Shown here: one piece after another, positions 1 to 9,000 of the stretch
Position numbering within the stretch: the stretch's first letter is position 1
How the letters are laid out: each line of letters opens with the position of its first letter
Assembly: GCF_025837095.1 (NCBI RefSeq)
Contig: NZ_CP107551.1
Location: 620,001 to 684,000, forward strand
Length of the DNA stretch: 64,000 bases
DNA from: Rhodococcus sp. Z13
GTDB taxonomy: Bacteria; Actinomycetota; Actinomycetes; Mycobacteriales; Mycobacteriaceae
Reading direction: 5' to 3'
The notes under the pieces: model-generated
The model's database searches: none
The model's input: the letters and a program-made list of their open reading frames with translations, nothing else
Told to the model about the DNA's origin: nothing
Translations under genes and position numbers: made by a program

Positions 1-150
1 GACCGGGCCGCGCTCGACGCCGCCCTCGCCGACCGGGCGGTCTTCGCCGGTGCGGCCGAGGCGCAGGTCGAGGCCGTGGTGGCAGCGGTGCAGGATCTGG
101 TGGCGCAGTACCCGGACGCGGCGAAGTACACGCCCGCACCGATCCTGTAG
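1..150 (+). CDS. purB: Adenylosuccinate lyase, C-terminal end (partial)
   Basis: The window opens inside a reading frame that ends at a TAG at 148-150. The last 49 residues are alanine- and valine-rich, helical, and finish with YTPAPIL. This resembles the C-terminus I recall for actinobacterial PurB, which ends in YTPGAIL in M. tuberculosis. PurB converts SAICAR to AICAR and adenylosuccinate to AMP. The call also rests on context, because purC, purS, purQ, purL and purF follow in the mycobacterial order. The catalytic part lies outside the window, so the family call is an inference from the tail and synteny. Confidence 0.6.
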   Translation, partial: DRAALDAALADRAVFAGAAEAQVEAVVAAVQDLVAQYPDAAKYTPAPIL

Positions 151-185
151 TCGACGAGGAAACCGCCTACCGGGGGGAGTGTTCG

Positions 186-851
186 ATGGGGGTAGCGGTA
201 TCAGCAGGGGAGAGAACAGTGTCGGTGAAGCCCGGAGGTTCGGGTCGGGTACGGGACGCTGCGCGCACGCGCACGGCCCTGTTGGATGCGGCCCAGGAGG
301 TCTTCCTGCGTGACGGCTACGCCGCCGCGGCGACCGAGGAGATCGTCGCGGTGGCGGGGGTGACGCGCGGTGCGCTCTACCACCACTTCGCGAACAAGCG
401 GGAGCTGTTCCGCGGGGTGGTCGAGCGCATCCAGAAGGATGCGGAGGAGACCCTCCTCCCGGAGGAGCCGGTCGGAGACCCCTGGGACGGGTTCAACCGT
501 GCCGTGCTCGCCTCGCTCGACGCCGTCTACGATCCGGCCACCCGCCGGCTGTTGCTCATCGAGGCCCCGGCCGTGCTCGGCTGGGCGGAGGTCCGCGAGA
601 CGCACCGGCACTCGTCGCTCAAGGCCATCGAGCGGATGCTCGCGTCGCTCGATCCCGACACGCACGAGCGGTCGTCCACCCGCACGTCGGTGCTCGCGCA
701 CCTGCTCGTGGCGGCGGTGGAGGAAGCGATGCTGTACCTCGCGCACAGCGACGACCCGGTGCGGGACCGCCCGACCGTGCAGGCCGAGCTGCTGCGGCTG
801 CTCGAGGCCGCCCGTCGTCCCGTGGTCGCCGCGGAGGCGCCGCTGTCGTGA
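186..851 (+). CDS. TetR/AcrR family transcriptional regulator
   Basis: A one-component repressor of about 210-221 residues. The N-terminal helix-turn-helix is clear: ARTRTALLDAAQEVF, then EEIVAVAGVTRGALYHHFANK, then a variable ligand-binding domain. Two starts are possible. ATG at 186 is preceded by GGGGGAG at 173-179. GTG at 219 is preceded by AGGGGAGAG and gives a more typical N-terminus. The stop overlaps the GTG of the HIT gene by 4 bases, so the two are probably translationally coupled. The ligand is unknown. The lactate permease downstream is a possible target, by position only. Confidence 0.85.
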   Translation: MGVAVSAGERTVSVKPGGSGRVRDAARTRTALLDAAQEVFLRDGYAAAATEEIVAVAGVTRGALYHHFANKRELFRGVVERIQKDAEETLLPEEPVGDPWDGFNRAVLASLDAVYDPATRRLLLIEAPAVLGWAEVRETHRHSSLKAIERMLASLDPDTHERSSTRTSVLAHLLVAAVEEAMLYLAHSDDPVRDRPTVQAELLRLLEAARRPVVAAEAPLS

Positions 852-1276
852 GCAACTGCATCTTCTGCGCCATCGTCGCCGGGCGGGCCCCGGCCAGCGT
901 GGTGCTCGACGAACCGGACGTGATCGCGTTCATGGACATCCGTCCGTTCACTCCGGGACACCTGCTGGTGATCCCGAAGCGGCACGCGTCCGGTCTCGCC
1001 GAGCTGCCACCCGAGGACGGCGCGAAGGTGTTCGCCGCGGGACAGCGCATCGCCGCCGCGTTGCGCGCGAGCGACCTGCCGATCGACGGCGTGAACATGT
1101 TCCTCGCCGACGGGGTCGCCGCCGGCCAGGAGGTCTTCCACGTCCACCTGCATCTCGTGCCCCGCCGGGCCGGGGACGGGTTCGGGATCGTCGCCCGCGC
1201 GCAGTCCCCGAACCGGACCGTGCTCGACGGCACGGCCTCCGCCCTGCGTGCCGCCGTGGAGGCGTATCGGTCGTGA
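848..1276 (+). CDS. HIT family protein (nucleotide hydrolase/transferase)
   Basis: A 142-residue histidine-triad protein. The N-terminus CIFCAIVAGRAPASVV is the usual HIT start. The catalytic triad HVHLHLV is at about residues 97-103, where the middle His of the family forms the nucleotidyl intermediate. HIT proteins of this size hydrolyse AMP-lysine or other nucleoside phosphoramidates. The GTG start overlaps the TetR stop (GTGA). The CXXC pair near the N-terminus could bind zinc, as in some HINT proteins. The physiological substrate cannot be deduced. Confidence 0.9.
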   Translation: MSNCIFCAIVAGRAPASVVLDEPDVIAFMDIRPFTPGHLLVIPKRHASGLAELPPEDGAKVFAAGQRIAAALRASDLPIDGVNMFLADGVAAGQEVFHVHLHLVPRRAGDGFGIVARAQSPNRTVLDGTASALRAAVEAYRS

Positions 1277-1280
1277 TGCG

Positions 1281-2882
1281 GTGACAGGTGCATACGTCCA
1301 GCCGATCGCACCGGTCGGCGCGTCCCTCGCGTGGTCGGCGCTGGTCGCGGTGCTGCCGCTGCTCACCATGCTGGTGCTGCTCGCGGTGTTCCGCTTCCGG
1401 TCGCACTCGGCCGCCGCGGTCGCGGTCGCGGTGGCGGTCGTCGTCGCCACCACCGTCTACGGCATGCCCGTCGGCTCCGCGCTGAGCGCCGGTGTCGAGG
1501 GTGCCGTCTTCGGTCTGTTCCCGATCATGTGGACGGTGGTCAACGCCGTCTTCGTGTATCGGCTGACCGTCGAGTCCGGGCACTTCGACGTGCTCACCCG
1601 CGCGTTCGGGCGGATATCCCCGGACCCGCGGATCCTCACGATCGTCATCGCGTTCCTGTTCGGTGCGCTGCTCGAGGCCGTCGCCGGTTTCGGCACCCCC
1701 ATCGTCGTGTCGACGGTGGTGCTGATCGGAGCCGGTCTGCCGCCGGTGCGCGCGGCCGCGGCGGCGCTGCTCGCGAACTCCGTCGTCACCCCGCTGGGCG
1801 TGATGGGCACCCCGATCCTGACGATGTCGCGGGTGTCGGAGATCCCCATCGACGAGATCGGCCCGGTGGTCGCCCGGCAGGTCTGCCTGCTCGCGGTGTT
1901 CGTGCCGCTGGTGCTCGTCGCGGTGATCGACGGCAGGCGCGGTGTGCGACAGACCTGGCCGATCGCCCTGGCCGTCGGTCTGGCCTTCGGCGGCGCCCAG
2001 TTCGTGTGCGCGAGCTACCTCACCGTGGGGCTGAGCAACATCGCGGCGGCTGCCGCCGGGCTCGCCGTGCTGCTCGCGGTGCTGAAGGTGTGGCAGCCGC
2101 GCGGTGAGAGCCGGGAGCTCCCGGGCGAGCGGATCCACGACTCGCGGCGCCGCCGGGTCGAGGCCTTCGCCCCCTACGCGCTGATCGTGCTCGTCTTCCT
2201 GATCAGCCGGTTCGGCCCGGTCGCGTCGGTGCTCTCGGCGGCGAAGGTGTCGTTCGCCTGGCCGGGGGTCGACGTCACCACCGAGGACGGCCGGGTGCCC
2301 ACGGCGGAGACCTTCACCTTCGATCTGCTCTCCGCGCCGGGCACGCTCGTGTTCGTCGCCGCGGTGCTGTCGACGCTGGTGCTGCGGGTCGCGGTCTCCG
2401 ACGCCGCCCGCTGCTTCGTCGCCGCGGTCGTGCAGCTGCGCTGGTCGTTCGCGACGGTGACGGCGGTGCTCGCCCTGGCGTACGTGATGAACCTGTCGGG
2501 GCAGACCGGCACGATCGGCAGCTTCCTCGCCGGGGCGGGTGCCGCTTTCGCGCTGGTGTCGCCGGTGCTCGGCTGGCTCGGTGTCGTCGTCACCGGATCC
2601 AACACCGCCTCGAACGCGATGTTCGGCAGCCTGCAGGTCGCGGCGGCCCAGCAGTCGGGGCTCGATCCGACCGTGCTGGTCGCCGGGAACATGACCGGCG
2701 GCACCACCGGCACCCCTATCGCCCTGCAGAACCTGGCGCTGGTGTCGTCGGTGAAGGGATTGTCCGGCAAGGACGGTCTGCTCATGCGCCGGATCTGGCC
2801 GCTGAGCATCGCCGGGCTGGTCGTGCTGGCGCTGCTGGTGTGGTTGCAGACCACCTCGGTGCTGTCCTGGATGCTGCCCTGA
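1281..2882 (+). CDS. lctP: L-lactate permease (LctP family)
   Basis: An integral membrane protein of about 534 residues with a dozen or more hydrophobic segments. It matches the LctP/GlcA family, which imports lactate or glycolate with protons. Supporting stretches are GALLEAVAGFGTPIVV near the middle of the N-terminal half and the C-terminal VTGSNTASNAMFGSLQ and GNMTGGTTGTPIALQN. I chose GTG 1281 because it follows the HIT stop by 4 bases and gives MTGAYVQPIAP. The frame is open upstream to 1248, which would overlap the HIT gene. The first membrane helix starts about 15 residues in. The frame stops at 2880-2882. Confidence 0.88.
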   Translation: MTGAYVQPIAPVGASLAWSALVAVLPLLTMLVLLAVFRFRSHSAAAVAVAVAVVVATTVYGMPVGSALSAGVEGAVFGLFPIMWTVVNAVFVYRLTVESGHFDVLTRAFGRISPDPRILTIVIAFLFGALLEAVAGFGTPIVVSTVVLIGAGLPPVRAAAAALLANSVVTPLGVMGTPILTMSRVSEIPIDEIGPVVARQVCLLAVFVPLVLVAVIDGRRGVRQTWPIALAVGLAFGGAQFVCASYLTVGLSNIAAAAAGLAVLLAVLKVWQPRGESRELPGERIHDSRRRRVEAFAPYALIVLVFLISRFGPVASVLSAAKVSFAWPGVDVTTEDGRVPTAETFTFDLLSAPGTLVFVAAVLSTLVLRVAVSDAARCFVAAVVQLRWSFATVTAVLALAYVMNLSGQTGTIGSFLAGAGAAFALVSPVLGWLGVVVTGSNTASNAMFGSLQVAAAQQSGLDPTVLVAGNMTGGTTGTPIALQNLALVSSVKGLSGKDGLLMRRIWPLSIAGLVVLALLVWLQTTSVLSWMLP

Positions 2883-2981
2883 CACTGTCGTCCCCGGCGA
2901 ATCCGTAGTGGTCTGTCACAACCCGCGGTCCGGCGGCGTGCCGCATATGCCGCATCGGTCCGGTTGATCTACGGTGAGCGG

Positions 2982-4025
2982 GTGGTTCGCGCACAACCGA
3001 TACTGACGCCGCTCACCGAGGCGGCGATCTTCCTCGTGGTGACGGTCGACGACGGCGGGGAGGACGCGGTCCGCGACCTCCTCGCGGACCTGTCCGGGCT
3101 GCGACGCTCGGTCGGCTTCCGTATCCCCGAAGGTGGCCTGTCGGTGGTCACCGGCATCGGTTCGGCCATGTGGGACCGGCTCTTCGCCGGTCCCCGCCCC
3201 GCCGAACTCCACCCCTTCGTCCCCCTCGACGGCGGGAAGCACCAGGCACCGTCCACTCCCGGCGACCTGCTGTTCCACCTGCGGGCCTCGACGACCGACC
3301 TGTGCTTCGAACTCGCCGCCAAGATCAACGACCGGTTGCGCGGCGTCGCGACCGTCGTCGACGAGACCCACGGCTTCCGCTACTTCGACCGCCGCGACCT
3401 CCTCGGCTTCGTCGACGGCACCGAGAACCCGGAGGACGACGAGGCGGTCGACGCCGCGCTCGTCGGTGACGACGATCCCGACTTCGCCGGCGGCAGCTAC
3501 GTCATCGTGCAGAAGTACCTGCACGACCTCGACTCGTGGAACTCGCTGTCGGTCGAGGAACAGGAACGGGCGGTCGGCCGGACCAAGCTCGACGACATCG
3601 AACTCGACGACGAGACGAAACCGTCCAACTCCCACGTGGCGCTGAACGTCGTCGTCGACGAGAACGGGCAGGAACGGCAGATCGTGCGCGCGAACATGCC
3701 GTTCGGCAGCTTCGGCGCCGGCGAGTTCGGCACCTACTTCATCGGCTACTCGTCGAGCCCGTCGGTGACGGAGCAGATGCTGCGCAACATGTTCATCGGC
3801 AACCCGCCGGGGAACACCGACCGCATCCTCGACTTCTCCACCGCGGTGACGGGTTCGCTGTTCTTCTGCCCGTCGCTCGAGTTCCTCGAAGATCTTCCGC
3901 CGGCGCCGGCGGACAACCCTTCCGAAGTCGGCACGGGTGTGCCTGCGCCGGACGCCGCAATCCGGCGTCCGAACTCGGACGGTTCACTCGGAATAGGTCC
4001 TCTGCGAAGGAGTTCGACACCGTGA
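2982..4025 (+). CDS. dypB: Dye-decolorizing peroxidase, DypB type (encapsulin cargo)
   Basis: A 347-residue heme peroxidase of the B class. The signature GFVDGTENP places the catalytic Asp at about residue 145. The proximal heme ligand is probably His218 (NSHVALN), with distal Arg236 and Asn238 (VRANMP). These match the Asp, His, Arg and Asn of Rhodococcus jostii DypB. The C-terminus carries an encapsulin-loading tail, DGSLGIGPLRRSS, after an Ala/Pro-rich linker, and the encapsulin gene follows. I chose GTG 2982; an in-frame TTG at 2964 is less likely. A TACGGT hexamer at 2970-2975 could be a -10 box for a leaderless transcript. DypB oxidises dyes, Mn(II) and lignin-type aromatics. Confidence 0.95.
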   Translation: MVRAQPILTPLTEAAIFLVVTVDDGGEDAVRDLLADLSGLRRSVGFRIPEGGLSVVTGIGSAMWDRLFAGPRPAELHPFVPLDGGKHQAPSTPGDLLFHLRASTTDLCFELAAKINDRLRGVATVVDETHGFRYFDRRDLLGFVDGTENPEDDEAVDAALVGDDDPDFAGGSYVIVQKYLHDLDSWNSLSVEEQERAVGRTKLDDIELDDETKPSNSHVALNVVVDENGQERQIVRANMPFGSFGAGEFGTYFIGYSSSPSVTEQMLRNMFIGNPPGNTDRILDFSTAVTGSLFFCPSLEFLEDLPPAPADNPSEVGTGVPAPDAAIRRPNSDGSLGIGPLRRSSTP

Positions 4026-4052
4026 ACAAAAGGAGTTCGGCACTGTGAACAA
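4007..4052 (+). repeat. 23-bp tandem duplication of a ribosome-binding site and start
   Basis: Two adjacent 23-base copies, 4007-4029 and 4030-4052, differ at two positions. Each contains AAGGAG, a short spacer and GTGAACAA. The first copy covers the end of dypB, and its GTG at 4022 overlaps the dypB stop. The second copy supplies the GTG start of the encapsulin gene at 4045. The layout suggests that the original dypB-enc junction was a simple GTGA overlap that was then duplicated. Confidence 0.9.
4022..4048 (+). other. Eight-codon mini-ORF between dypB and the encapsulin gene
   Basis: GTG at 4022 overlaps the dypB stop (GTGA) and is preceded by AAGGAG. It reads MNKRSSAL, then TGA at 4046-4048, which overlaps the encapsulin GTG at 4045. 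If translated, ribosomes would pass from dypB to the mini-ORF to enc by two successive stop/start overlaps. It is a by-product of the 23-bp duplication. Translation is an inference. Confidence 0.45.
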
Positions 4053-4839
4053 TCTGTACCGCGACCTCGCCCCCATCTCTGCCGCGGCCTGGGCCGAGAT
4101 CGAGGAGGAGGCGGCCCGCACGTTCAAGCGGCACGTCGCCGGACGCACGGTCGTCGACTTCTCCGGTCCGCACGGAGCCGACTTCGCCGCGGTCGGGCTC
4201 GGCCGCACCCAGGTGATCGAGTCCCCGGCCACCGGGGTGACCGCCCGCCAGCACCGGGTCGCTCCGCTCGTCGAGCTGCGGGTGCCGTTCAGCCTGTCGC
4301 GCGAGGAACTCGACAACGTCGAACGCGGTGCCCGCGACATCGACCTCGATCCCGTGAAGGAGGCCGCGCGACAGATCGCCTTCGCCGAGGACCGTGCGAT
4401 CTTCGAGGGATACGCCGCCGCCGGTATCGAGGGCATCCGGGCGTCGTCGTCGAACACCTCCCTGCAGCTGCCCGAGGATCCCCGCGACTTCCCGGAGGTC
4501 ATCAGCCAGGCCCTGTCGCAGCTGCGTCTCGCCGGCGTGGGCGGGCCGTACTCGATCCTGCTCGGCGCCGACGAGTACACCAAGGTCAGCGAGACGTCCG
4601 ACCACGGCTACCCGATCCGCGAGCAGTTGCGCCGCCTCATCGACGGCGACCTCATCTGGGCTCCCGCGATCGACGGTGCGTTCGTGCTCACCACCCGCGG
4701 CGGCGACTACGACCTGCAGGTCGGCCAGGACCTGTCGATCGGCTACCTCTCGCACGACGCCGAGACGGTGAACCTGTACTTCCAGGAGTCGTTCACCTTC
4801 CTCGTCTACACCGGCGAGGCGTCGGTTCCGCTGGTCTGA
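4045..4839 (+). CDS. enc: Family 1 encapsulin shell protein
   Basis: A 264-residue HK97-fold shell protein that self-assembles into a nanocompartment. The N-terminus MNNLYRDLAPISAAAWAEIEEEA is typical of family 1 (linocin M18/CFP29-like) encapsulins. The rest also fits: RTVVDFSGPHG, IFEGYAAAGIEGI, and a C-terminal half ending in FTFLVYTGEA. The start is GTG 4045 with AAGGAG upstream. The cargo is evidently the DypB encoded just upstream, whose tail matches the known loading peptide. The last 34 bases overlap the end of the convergent MFS gene. The particle is expected in the cytoplasm and is linked to oxidative stress in related bacteria. Confidence 0.95.
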   Translation: MNNLYRDLAPISAAAWAEIEEEAARTFKRHVAGRTVVDFSGPHGADFAAVGLGRTQVIESPATGVTARQHRVAPLVELRVPFSLSREELDNVERGARDIDLDPVKEAARQIAFAEDRAIFEGYAAAGIEGIRASSSNTSLQLPEDPRDFPEVISQALSQLRLAGVGGPYSILLGADEYTKVSETSDHGYPIREQLRRLIDGDLIWAPAIDGAFVLTTRGGDYDLQVGQDLSIGYLSHDAETVNLYFQESFTFLVYTGEASVPLV

Positions 4840-6044
4840 TCGACCTGCCCGGGGCGTTCGCGCGTGCGGCGCCCCGGGGCCGCGGACGGCGTGCACAGCA
4901 CCGCCGCCGCGACCACCACGATCGGCACGAGCAGCGCCGCCCGCAAACCCACCGCGTCGCCCATGAGGCCGATCACCGGCGGGCCGACGAGGAACGCGAG
5001 ATAGGCCATCGCCGACGTCAGCGCGACGCGGGCCTCGGGCCGGTCGCCGGAGCGTCCCGCAGCGGACAGGGCGACAGGGACGCCCAGTGCCGTACCCAGA
5101 CCCCACACCACCACGGCCGCGACAACGAGCGGGTCGCCGGTGAACCCCACGACCGCCATGCCCATCGCGGCCAGTGCCGCGCTCACCGCCAGAACCCGTG
5201 TGTGGCCGAACCGTTCGACGAGAACGGCGCCGGAGAACCGGCCGACGGTCATGGTCGCGGCGAACAGTGCGAAGACGGCCGAGCCGATCGTGTCGCCGAA
5301 ACCGTGACCGTCCACCATGAGCAGTGGGAGCCAGTCGGTGGCGGTGCCTTCGGCCAGTGCAGTGGCCATGGCGACGAATCCGATGGCCCACAAGCGGGGA
5401 TCGCGGGGGAGCGCGCGGCCACCGGAGGCGTGCTGCGGCCGTGAGGATCGCGCCCTGCGCCCGGTTCCCTCGGGAACTGTGCGGATCGCCCACGTCAGGA
5501 CGATGCCGACGGCCGCTCCGACGAGCATCAGATGCCACAGGACCGGAAGGTTCCGGGCGGTGAGGAACATTCCCGTCAGGGCGCCGATGAGTGTGCCCAG
5601 GCTGTACCAGCCCTGGAGGGTGGGCAGGAACGATCCTCCGGTGACCCGCTCGAGAGCGGACCCTTCGATGTTGATCGCCACCTCGCACAGCCCCATCCCG
5701 ATCCCGAAGAGCGCGAGTCCTGCTGCGACGGCGGGCGCCAGGCCCGCGGCCGCCGCGATGCCGACGATCGGCATGGCGACGGCCACGGCGGCGGTACTCA
5801 CCGCGATGATCGGACGAGTGCCGAAGCGCGTCACCAGCCTTCCGGACAGGAGGATGCCGGTCATGGATCCGATCGACAGGCCGAGCAGGATCATGCCCAT
5901 CTCCGCGATGGAGGCGCCGAGCAGATCCCGCACGGCCGGTGTGCGACTCACCCACGAGGCAATCGCCCAGCCGGGCAGGAAGAAGACGGCACACAGGCCC
6001 CGGCGGCGCAGCCGGAGCGAGGAGATGGCGGGATCCACGGGCAC
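4806..6044 (-). CDS. MFS transporter
   Basis: A major facilitator of about 412 residues with roughly twelve hydrophobic helices. The segment GRLVTRFGTRPII between helices 2 and 3 is the MFS loop motif. Helix 5 contains GIGMGLCEVAINIEGSALE, seen in the group of sugar/drug permeases that includes YbjJ-like proteins. The start is GTG 6044 with GAAGGAAG upstream; GTG 6038 is an alternative. The gene begins 23 bases after the gdh stop and is probably co-transcribed with it. Its 3' end overlaps the encapsulin gene by 34 bases on the opposite strand. The substrate is unknown. Confidence 0.85.
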   Translation of the reverse strand: MPVDPAISSLRLRRRGLCAVFFLPGWAIASWVSRTPAVRDLLGASIAEMGMILLGLSIGSMTGILLSGRLVTRFGTRPIIAVSTAAVAVAMPIVGIAAAAGLAPAVAAGLALFGIGMGLCEVAINIEGSALERVTGGSFLPTLQGWYSLGTLIGALTGMFLTARNLPVLWHLMLVGAAVGIVLTWAIRTVPEGTGRRARSSRPQHASGGRALPRDPRLWAIGFVAMATALAEGTATDWLPLLMVDGHGFGDTIGSAVFALFAATMTVGRFSGAVLVERFGHTRVLAVSAALAAMGMAVVGFTGDPLVVAAVVVWGLGTALGVPVALSAAGRSGDRPEARVALTSAMAYLAFLVGPPVIGLMGDAVGLRAALLVPIVVVAAAVLCTPSAAPGRRTRERPGQVDQTSGTDASPV

Positions 6045-6067
6045 GGGCTTCCTTCTCTCGAGAGGGG

Positions 6068-9000
6068 TCAGATCATGAACGGTCCGGCGACCGAACGGAT
6101 CTGGCGGGTGACGACGGTCATGGCGGCGAGGTCGGGATCGGGGGTCCCGTCGACCTCGTCGAGAATCAGGCGGATGCGTTCGAGCCGGGTGCGGTTGAGT
6201 TCCTCCCAGTCCACGATCGCCGCCTGCGGAGAGTCGTCCGACCGGATCGTGCCGACCACGTCGCGGCTGAGGTGCCGCAGCGAGCGGTACAGGTCGTCGC
6301 GAAGTGCCGAGCGGGCCAGGGACTGCCAGCGCTTCTCGCGGGGCAGGGCCGACACGCGGATCAGCCACGTGTCCACGTCCAGGTGTTCGGACAGCGCGAA
6401 GTAGATGCGACCCACCGTGGCGATGTCGTGCCGGGTCTCCTTCGCGATCTCGAAGATGTCGAGCAGACTGAACCGGTAGAGCCCTTCCGCCACACGCTGT
6501 GCGATCGACGGGTCGACCCCCGCCTCGACGTACCGTGCAACGGTGGCGCGCAAACGTTCCGCCTCGGCGCCCTGCAGCCAGTGCGCGATCTGCCCGGCTG
6601 CCTCGCCCACCATCCGGAAGCGGCCGATCGACGAGGACACCGACAGCGGTTGCGGGCGCCGTGTCAGGAACCAGCGCGACGCCCGGTCGAGCAGTCGGCG
6701 TGCCTCGGAAGCGAGTTCGTACTCGACCGCGGGGGGCAACTGGGCGTTCTCGATGTCCGCCCACAACTGCTCGAGACCGAACACCTCGGAGGTGACGACG
6801 AAGGCCCGCACGATGTCCGCAGCGTTGGCGTTGGTCTCCTCGCGCAGCCGGAAGACGAAGGTCAGACCGCCGCGCGCGAAGATGTCGTTGGTGATCTCCG
6901 TGGCGATGATCTGGTCCCGCAAGGGGAAGTCGTCGATCGGCCCGAGGGTGCGCAGTGCCTCGGGGAAGTAGGCGGCGAGCCTCGTGTCGAACCAGGTGTC
7001 GGTGAACTCCCCGGACGCGGCGAGTTCCCGCTTGAAATCGAGCTTGGCGTGTGCGAGCAGAGTGGCCAGCTCGGGGGAGGTGAGACCGCGTCCCGTTCGC
7101 GCCAGCTCGTCGAATCCCTCGGACTCCGGCAGGGATTCGAGCGTGCGGTCCAGACCGCGGCGCCGCTCCAGGTCCTCGACCATCCGTTCGTGCACGGCCA
7201 GCAGTTGCGCGGCGTTCGAACGGGCGTCACCGAGGATCCGGTTCTGTGCGCGGTTGTTCTCGAGGACCAGTTCGGCGACCTCGTCGGTGAGCCGCGCCAG
7301 GGTCTGGGCGCGCCGTTCCCCTGCGAGGTCGGATCCGCACACCGTGCTCAGCAGGACCTTGATGTTGACCTCGTGGTCCGAGCAGTCCACGCCGGCGGAA
7401 TTGTCGAGGGCGTCGGTGTTGATCCTGCCGCCGGCCCGGGCGAACTCGATCCGTCCGAGCGGTGTGAAGCCGAGATTGCCGCCCTCGCCGACGACCCGGG
7501 CGCGTATCTGATCGGCGTCGACCCGCACGGCGTCGTTGGCCTTGTCGCCGACCTCGGCGTGGGTCTCGCTGCTGCTCTTGACGTAGGTGCCGATGCCGCC
7601 GTTCCACAGCACGTCCACGGGGGCGCGCAGCACGGCGCCGACCAGTTCGTGCGGGGACAGTCGCTCGACCTGCGGGTCCAGTCCGAGTGCCTCGGCGACC
7701 TGCAGGGTGACCGGGATCGACTTCGCGGTCCGCTCGAACACGCCTCCGCCCGCGCTGATCAGTGTGCGATCGTAGTCGTTCCACGACGAGCGCGGCAGTT
7801 CGAACAGCCGCTGCCGTTCGCGGTAGGAGGCCTCGGGGTCCGGGTCGGGGTCCAGGAAGACGTGCCGGTGGTCGAATGCCGCGACCAGTCGGATGTTGCG
7901 GCTGAGCAGCATGCCGTTGCCGAAGACGTCGCCGCTCATATCGCCGATGCCCACCACGGTGAACGTCGAGCGGTCGGGATCGATACCGGCTTCGGCCAGG
8001 TGCCGGGTCACGCTCACCCAGGCGCCGCGGGCGGTGATGCCCATCGCCTTGTGGTCGTAACCCACCGACCCGCCGGAGGCGAAGGCGTCGCCGAGCCAGA
8101 AACCGTAGTCGGCGGCGACGTCGTTGGCGGTGTCCGAGAAGCTCGCGGTGCCCTTGTCGGCGGCGACGACGAGATAGGGGTCCTCCCCGTCCCGGCACAC
8201 CACGGCGTCGGGGTGCACGGCGTCGCCGCGGCCGGTGCGGTTGTCGGTGATGTCGAGCAGGCCGGAGATGAACTGCCGGTAGCCGGCCTCACCCGAGATC
8301 GCCGTGTTCTTGACGACGAATCCGCCCTTCGCGCCGGTGGGGACGATGACGGCGTTCTTGACGGCCTGCGCCTTGGCGAGTCCGAGGATCTCGGTGCGGA
8401 AGTCGTCGAAGCGGTCCGACCAGCGGATACCGCCGCGAGCGACCGCGCCGAACCGCAGGTGCACCCCCTCGACGTCGGGGGAGTACACGAAGATCTCGTG
8501 CTGCGGCCGCGGTTCGGGCAGAACCGGGATGTCCTGGGAACGCAGCTTGAACGACAACTGGGGCCGCTCGGAGCCGAGCGCGCCGGGACGGTGGAAGTTG
8601 GTGCGGTCGGTCGCCTCGATCGCGTCGAGATACGCCCGGAAGATGCGATCGGCGTCGAGTCCTTCGACCTCGTCGACGAGTTCCCGTACGACACGGCGAC
8701 GTTCGTCGACCAGGGCAGGCCGGTCGTCGGAGAGGGTGGGATCGAAGTGGGCGTGGAAGAGTGCGACGAGCGCGGCCGCGATGTCCGGATGCGACGTGAG
8801 CACCGTCTCGATCCGCTTGCGTCCGTAGGGAAGTGTGCTCTGCCGCAGGAACTGCGCGTAGGCGCGCAGGATCACCACCTCGCGCCAGCTCAGCCCGGCG
8901 GTGAGGACGAGGACCGCGAAGCCGTCGGATTCGGCGCGTCCGGACCACATCGCACGGAAGGTCTCGACCACGGCGCCGGGGTCGAGATCGTTTCGGGCCG

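Noticed and set aside
4022-4048. The 8-codon frame as a regulatory leader peptide
   Set aside because: It has no run of a single amino acid and no attenuator hairpin. It is explained by the 23-bp duplication, so it is reported only as a possible coupling element.
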